This document shows positions 39,942 to 50,800 of a stretch of 64,000 bases of DNA, one piece after another. How positions within the stretch are numbered: the stretch's first letter is position 1; the number at the start of each line of letters is the position of its first letter. A program made the position numbers and the translations under genes. The stretch lies in the NCBI GenBank assembly GCA_905250075.1, contig CAJNOP010000003.1:880395-944394 (forward strand), in the 5' to 3' direction. The stretch comes from Rotaria sp. Silwood1. Its lineage: Eukaryota; Rotifera; Eurotatoria; Philodinida; Philodinidae. Below the pieces are notes generated by a model that was not told where the DNA came from, searched no databases, and was given only the letters and a program-made list of their open reading frames with translations.

Positions 39942-42439
39942 GAATTCTTTTTTTTTTTTTTCTCTTGTGCATTTCATTTTCGTTTTCTCTTATCGATATG
40001 TTTGTGTGTGTATAGTTCATAACTTTAAATAATTCTCTTGTTAAATATGATTAAACAAAAAAAAACAGAATATAAATTTATGTATTTTCATCTATATAGA
40101 CTATTTGTGAAAATAAATTGTATACTTGTTCAGAAAATTCTATGAATTGAGATTTTATTTAAAAAAATTTTTAATATGAACCATTAAATATTTTATAAAA
40201 TATGAACTAAAAAGGAGTGTTGAAGTATAGAGGTAATAATTTGAACCTACTTCCTCTTTACTTGAATCTGTCGGATCCAAAATTTTTCGAACGAGTCTAA
40301 GATTAATTCAACAGGCTCGACTCTTTACCGTATACACCGGGTATCAATTATATCTCGTCATAATATATGAACTATTTATTGCATTTATGAAGGATTGAGT
40401 AAATCGATGGTAAAGACGTGTGTGCCAAAATATATAGAAGAACATAATGTTCTAGTTATTACCAATAGCAGCTATCTCTTGTGTCACATTGTAATCCCAT
40501 GCAGATAGCATTAACAGCCTTTAAAATGTACTCAAAGGTTTTTTTGGATTTGATATAATGAAATTGTAAAGCGTAGAAGTTAGTTCACTATGGAACTGGT
40601 CAATGATATTTTATAATAAAAATTTTCGAGCTATGATATTTAAAAAATTTTTAACGTGTGAGTGAATTCTATGTGAAGTTTTTATCCATGACAGACAGTA
40701 TGAACGTCAATAAAGATATTTCATAGTCTATTAGATTTCGAATGTGTGGATTAGAAAATGTCACTGTTTATTATACAATTATTTTTAAAGATTAATCAAA
40801 TTCATTCATAGACATTTTTGTTCTCTTAGTAGTTTCATTGATCATTTAATATTTTCTTATTTTTGTAAGTATACAATAATGTGACATTTCATTGCTGTAA
40901 ACAACTTCTTCAGACAAAATACCTATACCAAACTAAATATTTCAATGTAGGTATTGTAAATCATCTATTGTGTATTTTATCCGAAGAAATGATTTACAGT
41001 AACGATACATTAGATTATTGTATCGTAATAAAAATCTTTTAGAAAATTTTCTAGTTTTTTTTTCTAGAATGATAATGAACGAAATATTGAAATCGTTTTG
41101 TAAATATCATTAGTAATGATTTATTAATATTCCCGATGGTTCATGGACCGAATATTATACAGTGAACTTACTGAATAAAAAACTATTTCGAAAAGCTTTT
41201 ATCATTCATTTGTTTGTTTTTTGAACTAGTACATCAGTCAAGTTCTCTTGATGAACGTATAGATGAAAAAATTCTGAAGATCATATAGCATGTGGTGTTA
41301 TTGATATTCGCCACTGTTATTGAACGTTCATTAATCCTAGAACAAACACAAGTGAATACGAATAATTCATGCTCAATAAGTTTTGTTTCTATATTTCGCC
41401 AAATATAATATACATTGAGAACAATGAAATAAAATCTATGGACATTCTTTTATTTTATATTATTCTTTCGTTTGTATATAATCCGTTTTATTTGATGTAA
41501 TTCAAACTTAAAAATATTTTTTTTTTCTATAAAAAAAGAAAAAAATTTGTTATAATACATAATCAATCCTGCGTGTGTTGTTGTCTGCTTTTTTGCTAGA
41601 AGATAAATTCTTTTTTTTTTTTTGTAAATTTATCTTAGTTTCATAAGAGCAATACGTATACGAAAATAAATATTACATTGAGTAGTTATCGTTATCGCTA
41701 AAATTATACACACGTCATTTATGGACGCCGAGATTTTTATAAAGTATGAAGGCATGTGTCCTTTCGAAGTTTGCGGTTTTTGTACAACGTTCTATGCATC
41801 TGTAGTCATAAATATAGGTGTTCGTCCTTCTACAAGAGAAAATTTCAATAAAAAGCTTATGAACTTGATTAAAACAAACATTTTCATAGTCTCGTGTTCT
41901 AAACTAATCCATTTGATTTTATCTAATATGCCTATATATATACGTACTCCTATATGTTATACCACCTGAAATTTCATTCAATACGTGTAGACATAATTTG
42001 CAAATATATAGGGCATCGAATAGACAATGATGTTTTGAATTGATCATAATTGAATATTATAATTTATTATAGTATTAGAGCTCAACATTATTTCTTACGA
42101 TTCGGGAATCTATTTAATGATACAATCTTGATACTCTTAGAATTTTATTGAAGATTATGATGGATGAATTACGAATTTATAGTTCGAGAGTTTTCATCGA
42201 TTGATGTTTGTCTGTTTGCTTGGCTATAGATTGGCAATGTTAATTTTTGCTTTTTTACATGCTCTTCTTGTCGTTGCTGTTTGTTTTACTCATACTTGCT
42301 TTGTAAAGTAGAGTCATTGATTAAAAAAAAAGAACGAAAAAAAAAAACGAAAGCACATGCATATCTTGTTTGCATAAATATTTTTCAATTTCATTGTTTT
42401 CATTTTCACATTTCAAAAACAAAGTTCAATATTGGATAA
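39942..42439. other. Intergenic region
   Basis: Contains the 3' UTR of the upstream gene (AATAAA at 40112-40117) and about 2.3 kb of AT-rich sequence. An 82-codon open frame at 41721-41969 has no recognisable domain. No gene, RNA or foldback was seen. Confidence 0.45.
40112..40117 (+). terminator. Candidate polyadenylation signal
   Basis: AATAAA about 170 nt downstream of the stop codon at 39941. Chance occurrence is possible in this composition. Confidence 0.3.
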
Positions 42440-43043
42440 ATGAATGAAACCAGTGATTCTGATATAAAATTAAGTATTAATCATGATGGTAGTATAGCAT
42501 ATATTCGATTTGATGGAGATTCAACAAGAAGTACGAGTTCATCAATTGTTCTTAGTAGGTGTAGTAGTGATGAAGAAAATGACGATAATCGTTATAAACC
42601 ATCATTGCAATGGAAAAGACAAAAAATTTTGAATAATGATTGTCACCATTCGTAAGTTGACATATTTGTTATTTAGAGATTCTTTTTTATCTTTTCTTGA
42701 AAAGGTTAAGAACTAATCCTAAGAAAAAAAAATCTACTATTAAAATAAAGAACGAAAGAAAAAGTTGATATATAGTCAAAACCAAAAGTTTAAGTGAAAT
42801 TAGTTTTTCAGTATTTTTTTCACATTTTGTTTTTCAATTTTCTTTTTCATATTAAGAGGTATGGATCTGATTCAAATGGTAATATAGATATTACGAGAAG
42901 CCAGCTACATGATGTATTATAGAATGCGACTCTGTCTGTTGATATAGATTTTTCATAATTAAAATAATTTTTTTCTACGAAACAATAGGTTTAAGTACCT
43001 TTCAGCATTTTGCATTTCCTAACCAAGAGAGTTTTCCTAAATT

Positions 43044-43079
<36 letters not shown>

Positions 43080-46000
43080 GATAGAGAATTTCACGCTCTA
43101 TAAGTTTATAAAACAAGATTTTTTCCCCGAGTCGATCTTCACCTTCAAAACTTGGTTTTAGTGAGAATAGTCAACAAAAGTGAAAAAATTAAATTACCTC
43201 CAACAAACTTCCTCTTATTACAATGTTTAATACACCGTTAGAAAGAGCGTTCAAAACTGTACAAATGTTGTATTTGTAGTTCGACTATCACTGAGTCTTC
43301 ACACCCACATTATTGAAATAATGTTTTGAGAAACACAGTTAGCTAGTCTTTTTTTAATTATTTTGATGGGAGAAAAATGCTGACTATTCTCATTAAAATC
43401 AAGTTTTGAAGGTGACGATTGACTCTAGAAAAAAATCTTGTTTTATAATCTGATAGAGCGTGAAATTTTCTATCGATTGATATATTTTTTTTTCATTTTC
43501 GAAAAAATCTCTTGGTTAGGAAATGTAAAATACTGAAAGGCACTTAAACATATTGTTTGATAGAAAAAAATTATTTTAATTATGAAAAATCGATATAAAC
43601 AGACAGAGTCACATTCTATAATACATCATGTAGCTGGTCTCTCGTACTATCTATATCACCATTTAAATCAGATCCATACCTCTTAATATGAAAACAAAAT
43701 TGAAAAATAAAATGTGAAAAAAAATACTGAAAAACTAATTTCACTTAAACTTTTGTTTTTGACTATAAGTTTAACATATGTAGATATATATACGAATAAC
43801 TAAATATACACATACACATATATGTTATACGAAAGATTTATTATTAAATTATGAGAAAGAAAATTAATAATTAACTATGTTGTTGTCAAAACAATTGTCT
43901 ACCATAGATTCTTGTTCATTATCAAAAAAAGAACCTATGTAGGAAAAATTGTTTGTTTGTTTGTTTATTGTGGAGTGTTTAAATTTTGTTAATTTCATTT
44001 AAGTGAACATCTTTCCAATGGTAACAATGCCCTTAATAATTTGCCAATCGATCGAAATTCTATTATGTCAGCAAAAGAAAATGTTGCAGTTTCGTTTGAT
44101 GATGAACGACAAACAATACCATCAAGACGTTTACCACCTATACCTGCAGATAAACTTCATCGAGTAAGTATAGTATTTTTTTCAAAGATACAAATAAAAA
44201 AAAACTAATATGATTCAGAGAAATCCACATACAGTTCGACAAGAACTTAAAATGCTCGATGATTTTGTACCAGACACAACTCTAGCTGATGTACAACTAA
44301 GTGAAATGCCCGGCCTTCAAAATACAGGTAAATATTCATTTTTGAATACAAAAAAAAAACGAACTTTGAAAATTTAATTAGAACAATGGAAACGTATTGC
44401 TGGTCGAACAGTTCATCCATCACCACCATTATCACGTCAATATTATCAAACAGTTGTATCAACACTTGAATTACAAGATGGACAAATACCACAACCATTA
44501 GGTTCATATCGTCGACCAGGTCGTAGTGAAAATGAACAAAATCTACCAAGTATTACCACATCTCCATGGAGTACATCACGTCGTCGAGTTATAATTAGTT
44601 CATCAGTTGCTGTTGTTATTGTAGCTATAGTAGTTTCTGTTGTTCTTGCTGTTACATTAAGTAAGAAAAAAAATATATTCTCAACAATTAAATAATAATC
44701 AATTTATTTTTATTTATAGCTGCAAGCTCAGATCGAATAACATCTGATTATTATGAAGGAAGTATTTATGTTCGTGCAAATTTTGATCCATTACTTTTAG
44801 ATCCAACATCAACATTAGTCAGAGATTATAAAAAAGAATTTTGTGCATTAGTAAGTCGAAAAGTTTTTTTTTTTTGAATTCATGATTGAATCATTTTCTT
44901 TACATATAAATGAATGAAGAGCACAGCAAGGATGTCATAGTACTCATGTTCTTGTGAACAAATCAAATTTGACATATTTTAGTTTTTGAGAAATCATATC
45001 AAAACTGTCAAATACCTAGCTTTAAACATCACCTGTTCGAAGAAGACCAGTTCATTTTTATTTGATTGCAATTTTTTTTTAAATTTTCTCTGCAATTAGA
45101 GTTGTAGAATTTGTCAAGAGCTTTCAGAATAAATATTCAGTTTTAGCTTCATATGTAGGTTTATGAATGAAAAACTATCGATAGTAAGCATTAAAATAAC
45201 TATTTTCTCGTTTTTATGTTAAGAGATATATAGTACTGTAGCTTAATGAAAACTGCAATATTTGCTAAAATATTTTTGTTCTTTCTTCAGTTCATACAAT
45301 AGAGTCAAATTTCAAAACATCAAGTAAAAATCTTTTGCCATCTGATGACATACAATTTTAATAAAAAAAAAAATGTAAAGCAACATATTTTTTGAAGTAA
45401 TTATATACTAAAACTAATTGATATAGGGAAATAGCATATAGAAATCGGTTCTGTATCGACAGCTATTGAACAGTATCATTATTTTCGTATTTTTATTACA
45501 TCTGAAAAAAAAGGTATCGAGGTTCGACTTGACAAGGCTTTCAATGAATAAATGTACTTTTCAACCCGTATGATTCAAAATCGACAAAACATCTTATGAA
45601 TTTCATCAAAATAAGTGATATGTATATAGACATAGGGAAATGTTGAGAAAATAATATTATTTTTATACACATTCAACATTGGTCTATCCAAAGCAACACT
45701 TAGTTTTTTCTCATTATTAAATTTATTTTCATCGATTTTTTTTTCTCGAATAGTACTATGGTTATGCTCTTCACTTATATATTTAAAAGAAATGATGTAT
45801 TTATACAATAATAATCTAAATTCTTTATTAAATCTTAAGTTAATAAAAATAAAGTACTTGAAGTATTTTCTCCTAATACGTATTATAGAAAGAAAGAAAA
45901 AAAAATCGTTTCACATTTAATTCCCATGATATCATTTAGTCAATTTTTTATTCATTTTCATTGATTGACTATTCTTGTTGAATATATCATTTACGCTTGA

Positions 46001-46670
46001 TTACGGTCGAGTTACTGTTAAACCAAAAAAACAAAATCGAGACAAGATAGATTAGGATTATTACAACAAGATCGGAGAAGAGAAGAGAGCGAGAAAAAAA
46101 TTCTGCTTTTTTTCTCATTCTTTTTCTCACTTGTTTATCGTTCGTTCATATTCATCAATCGATCGATCGGTTGGTTCTCGATTATTTATTCCAGTGTATA
46201 GCCAATTTGATTGCTATCTACAACTATCGAGATAGAGTGTGCATGCAACAAGTAACAAAATTGAATTAGATCGAGCGTGTGCATGTTTCGACTAGTTTCC
46301 TCTTCTCTTAAACAAGTCGTCGTTTTTCTTAGTTGTATAGACATTTCTTTTTCTTATCAGTATATATATATGTTTTGCGTTTTAGGTTCGAAGAACACTA
46401 GTTGGTGGTAAAACAAAATATGCTAGGTCTTATTCAACTTGTAGTGTAATTGCTTTTCGTAATGGAAGTATAATTGCAGATTTTGTTCTTGGTTTTAAAC
46501 GCTCTTATAATGTAACACGTCTGAATTCATATCTTAATCGTACATTAGTTAATCAAGAACTATTTGGTGGATCAATTTTATCTATAGAATTTAATATAAC
46601 TGCATTTGATATTAATAATAATAATAATACTAATAACAATACAACTCAAACAATTGATATTTATGATGAA

Positions 46671-46703
<33 letters not shown>

Positions 46704-48724
46704 AACGATGATGACAATAACGATGATCCAAATAATTCAGGAAAATTTATAATGAATGACCAAAATTTAATAAATGAACCAGAACAACCAACACAAACGT
46801 CATTTACAACTGTTACATATAAAACACTTGATAAAGGTTTGTCTATAACTATATCCGAAACGATAACAATCACTAATAATAATAATTTTGATAAATTGCC
46901 TATTAATAATAAAAATTATGAACTTATATTAGTACCAACAACTGATAATACAAAAACTGTTGTTGTTCCTAGTGGGGGTACTAATGAAAAAACTGTTTTA
47001 CCACCTCCGACAACAACAACAACAAATCTAGTAACAAAATCTCCATCGAGTCCTCATCTTCTCCGACCAATAAAACCAATTAGTGATACCAATTTTGCTT
47101 ATATTGATGATTCAAGTGATGATCGTACAATAAGTTCAGGGAATGGTATTATATTAATGTTGTCTTTTGTGTTTATTCTTTATTAATATCCCTTGACACT
47201 ATTTTTATTCTATTTCCTTATTTATATTTGTCCTATTTATTTAATTTAGCTACATCGACTTTAGAAGATTTAACAACTAGAGATTCTACAACATCAGCTT
47301 CAACATCGTCACTTGATGAGGGAACATTAACAAATTCAACATCAACTATTGCTAATAATGTTGCGATAACAACAGCAACAACATCAAATCAACCACTAAA
47401 TCAAAATCGTCCACTAAAAACTAAAGATGAAAATTCGAACGAAAAACAATTATTTTCTTCACGTTCGAATCCAAATGTAATCAAAAGACAACGACGTGTA
47501 GTTATACCAAAAAAACATCGTCGTTTATTACAATATGAATTAATGCCAACAGGAAAAATTTACTATGTTGATCGATCATTTTATAATGAAAGTAAAAAAT
47601 CGAAAGATGACAATGATAGTAATTCAAGTATTGTACTTAGTACAGTAATATCTCGTTCCAGTTCAGTTGATACATTGAGTGATAAACGTTACCGTCATCG
47701 TCATCATCATCATCATCATCATCAACAACAACAACAGCAACAACAAAATCGAAAATATTATCCTAATTTATCATTAAAAAAACCTGAACAAAAATTATCA
47801 GTTGCTGGAAGATTAGCATCAAACAATAACTTAACAACAACAACATCACCATTTAAACCAATAAGTTCGAATACAAAAAAAAAACGTTTTTCATCATTTG
47901 AACCTACACCAGAATCACTTGATCGAGTATTTGATGTTTTAATTGCAGCTGATAAACGACGAGAAGAACATGAATTTTGGAGAGAAAAATTTGATCATCG
48001 TACAATAACTTCACGTTCTTTAACATCAAATTCTAGAACACATGATGCAACAACTAATTCAAATACAATACCAGTTCTTCATACAAAACAAGCACAATTA
48101 AATGTAAATTCAAATTTGAATAATACTGATAATCGTTCACAATCTTATACAACTAAACGTAATTCGTCATATGATACATATAATCGACAGAGGGGTTGTC
48201 TACTAGAAGATTGTCTTCGACGACGAACTTTAATTATTCAACAACAGCAGCAACAACAAAAACTACAACAATTACAACCATCACGCAATTATTCACCAAA
48301 TACAATTTATTCTACTAACTATCCTAAACAACAACTACCTCCAACTGGCAAACCACCACCTTCTACAGTAACAACGACAACAACAGCAACTGCTACTAAT
48401 AATCAACAACCAGTACGCATTTTTCCATTATCAAATGGTCGTGTAGGTCGAGCTCCACAAGCTCGACAAACATCTGATGAACTTTCGTCTCAATCAGACG
48501 TATGGGCAACACGTTCATCTTTAGAAGACGAATTTCATCATCCTAAAAAATCAACAAATCATACTCGTTTTCAATCAGCTGTTCATCGCAATCGAATAAA
48601 TGATCCCAAAATTCTTAATAATAAACGTGCATCCAGTGTTGAACAACAAAAACCAAATAGAACACAAAATAAAAATTTAACAACTAAAAGCAAATTTTTC
48701 GATTTATTTAAATTCACGCGTTAG
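42440..48724 (+). CDS. Single-pass membrane protein with SEA domain
   Basis: Exons: 42440-42651, 44004-44163, 44219-44327, 44382-44660, 44720-44850, 46386-47145, 47250-48724; phases agree, 3126 nt, about 1041 aa. Residues 1-229 are polar with no signal peptide. A hydrophobic segment at about 230-253 (SSSVAVVIVAIVVSVVLAV) after an RRR motif predicts a type II orientation, cytosolic N-terminus. Residues about 260-375 match the SEA fold, an extracellular module often near O-glycosylated regions: YYEGSIYVRANFD, then RNGSIIADFVLGF, whose GSII resembles the SEA self-cleavage site. Next come an Asp/Asn tract encoded by a (GAT)n run and a Thr-rich stretch. The last exon encodes a basic region with poly-His, poly-Gln and many R/K; this is unusual for an extracellular tail. 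Retaining the last intron (47146-47249) would instead end the protein at 47186. Family otherwise not recognised. Confidence 0.72.
42771..43767. mobile_element. Foldback (long inverted repeat) element D
   Basis: Ends TATAGTCAAAACCAAAAG (42771) and its inverted counterpart CTTTTGTTTTTGACTATA (ends 43767). The arms pair over about 400 nt each: the tract with AGCTACATGATGTATTATAG at about 42902 has its inverted copy near 43620, and ATTTCCTAACCAAGAGAG near 43015 pairs with its complement near 43510. The unpaired centre is about 43172-43370. A (TA)n microsatellite sits in the left arm (43041-43075). Ends with TA suggest a TA target duplication. No transposase. It occupies the first intron of the SEA gene. 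Confidence 0.85.
43041..43075. repeat. (TA)n microsatellite inside element D
   Basis: About 16 TA units present in the left arm only; the right arm at the equivalent place has a single TGATATATT. The expansion therefore probably followed formation of the inverted repeat. Confidence 0.65.
44851..46385 (+). other. Intron splitting the SEA domain, nothing recognised
   Basis: A 1.5-kb phase-0 intron between ...KKEFCAL and VRRTLVGG. It is AT-rich with stops in all frames. A purine-rich GA tract at about 46072-46100 and CGATCGATCG near 46160 are local features without assigned role. Confidence 0.5.
46660..46722. repeat. Coding (GAT)n trinucleotide repeat
   Basis: A run of GAT/GAC codons encoding an aspartate tract after the SEA domain. 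Trinucleotide repeats of this type vary in length between alleles. The reverse strand is open through the repeat only because of its periodicity. Confidence 0.75.
47146..47249 (+). other. Retainable intron with in-frame hydrophobic C-terminus
   Basis: A 104-nt phase-1 intron with a weak donor (GTATTATA). If not removed, the frame continues as GIILMLSFVFILY and stops at 47186. This hydrophobic end, after SSGN, resembles a GPI-attachment signal or second membrane anchor. Two protein forms are therefore possible; which is used cannot be told from DNA. Confidence 0.45.
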
Positions 48725-48761
48725 TTTTTCCTTTTTTTTGTTTACAAAAAGCAGCAATAAA
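48703..48761. terminator. Overlapping candidate poly(A) signals of convergent genes
   Basis: The SEA gene (+) ends at 48724 with AATAAA at 48756-48761. On the minus strand the nearest AATAAA after the transporter stop (48812) lies at 48708-48703, inside the SEA coding exon. The 3' ends of the two mRNAs may overlap antisense. Confidence 0.35.
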
Positions 48762-48811
48762 CGAAATACATATACACATACGTATATATAAATATAAACG
48801 AAATGTTACAA

Positions 48812-50800
48812 TCAGATAAAAACAGAAATCGGCAGAAGAAGTTTTCCAGCTTGTTGAACTCCATAAAAAAAATAAATCGAAAATCCAATAATCATCCATA
48901 AAATAAAACGTATCCATGTTATTAAACTTAATTTTAACATTAAATAAAGGTTACAAAAAACACTAAATATTGGTAACCATGGCATAAATGGTGTTAAAAA
49001 AATATTGTCTAATTCATTGGATATGTTTTGTTGTTTTTTTGTAGAAAATTTTTTATGAATTAACAAAATTAAAATACATAATAAAAAGGTAAATATTATT
49101 ATTGCTATTGGATTTATATAATCATGATTTTCAAATGAATAAATTGAAATAAAGCACAATAATAAGATTATAATTACTATAAAAAATAAACTTTTATGTA
49201 AGTCGTAAGTACTATCATCATTCACTTCATAACGTGATATTAAAACAGCTAATGCAACTTGTGTATACGCAATTAATGTTCCTATACTTAACATTTCAAC
49301 TAACGTTAATAAATCAAATATTAATGCCATAAAAGCTGATATAAAACCACCGATAAGTGTTGAATAAATTGGTGTACGAGACTTATTTGATACTTTACCC
49401 AATATTGAAAATAATAGACCATCTGATGACATTGAATATAAGACACGAGGTAATGGAAATAATGATCCAATTATACTGGATGTAAGACCAGTAATAGCTC
49501 CAAGTGTAACTATAAACAACAAAGAAAAAGATAACTGATATAAACGAAAAAAACACACAAACAAACAATCTCACTTGCAATTTTAACATGTGACAGTCCA
49601 ACACGATCAAATGCATCAGGTAATGATGCATCAACTCGTATTGAATAATAAGGTACGATTAATGTTAATACAGCAGCAACAGCACAATAAACAATACAAC
49701 AAACAAATAAAACAAGACATATACTAATAGGTATAGCCATTCGAGGATTTTCTGTTTCTTCACCGGTTGTTGCAACAAGATCGAACCCAACGAATGCATA
49801 AAAACATGTAGCTGCACCCGATAATACACCTGAAAATGAATACGGTAAAAATCCACCAGTTCCTGCTTGAATTATTGATTGATTTTGTTTAATTTGATTT
49901 ATTGATATATGCCAATTATCTGTATTTGCTTTAAACACACCACTTAAAACAATAACTACACAATGAAAAAAAAAAGAATTAAAATATTAAAAAGCAAACT
50001 CTCTTCTTGTTTTTATTTTTTATTTTTTCTATCTTACTTGTTACACTAGCTAAATTCACTGTTGTACAAAAATTATTCATTCGACTTGATTCTTTAACAC
50101 CAATAGCTAATATAATGGTTGTTATTAATGTTAAACAAAATGCTCCTATATCCATGTATGGTGCAAACATTCCATATGAATTATTAAATGGAAATGGAAA
50201 ATTTTTTTCAAAAAAACTACTCATACGAAAACCAATTATTGAATCAACTGAACTTGTCCATGCACGTGCTGATGATGCTATCTAAGCCAAATGCATATGT
50301 TTTTCTTTGTTTTTTCTAATTAAAAAAAAAACAACGACTTATTTCTTACCAGCTCCAACTATATATTCAAGAATTAAATTCCAGCCTAAAATGAAAAAAA
50401 AAGAGTTAAAATATCTTAATTCATACATTAAATCGATAAATACACCTGTAATAAAAGCTGCTAATTCTCCAATAACAACATATGAATAAACATAAGCAGA
50501 TCCTGCACGTGGATATTTTGAGCCTAATTCTGCATAACAAAGTCCTGAAAATAACGAAGCCATACCAGCAATAAGAAATGATAAAAGAACACCAGGACCA
50601 GCTAAATCTCGTGCAACTGCACCCGCAAGAATGTAAATACCAGCACCTAATGTACTACCAATGCCTAATGTAGTTAAATCAAATACTGTTAAACATCGAC
50701 GTAATTGTGTATGTAAAGCATCGGCAGCTGTTATCCGTTTACGACGTGATAGAATCGTTAATGTACGTTGTATAAAACTAGTTGCATCTATGTTTAACAT
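48812..50800 (-). CDS. SLC7A: Cationic amino acid transporter-like permease (SLC7 CAT family)
   Basis: Multi-pass plasma-membrane permease of the APC superfamily; CAT members carry arginine, lysine and ornithine. Exons on the minus strand: 50800-50446, 50385-50350, 50277-50038, 49955-49575, 49509-48812; all phase-1 junctions agree, 1710 nt, 569 aa. Introns are 60-82 nt. Hallmarks: [20 protein letters not shown] and [12 protein letters not shown] in the first membrane helix, [18 protein letters not shown] with the CAT glutamate, [36 protein letters not shown], and [20 protein letters not shown]. The C-terminal pair of helices ([18 protein letters not shown] and after) is the CAT-specific extension, so this is a CAT rather than a light-chain LAT. 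About 14 membrane segments are expected. The start is the first ATG, 4 nt after a possible splice acceptor. Substrate choice among CAT1-4 types cannot be fixed by eye. Confidence 0.92.

Noticed and set aside
41721-41969. An 82-codon open frame with cysteines upstream of the SEA gene
   Set aside because: Isolated, no signal peptide or paired-cysteine pattern convincing enough, and codon use unlike true exons here.
46661-46873. Minus-strand poly-serine open frame
   Set aside because: It is the reverse reading of the (GAT)n aspartate tract of the SEA gene.
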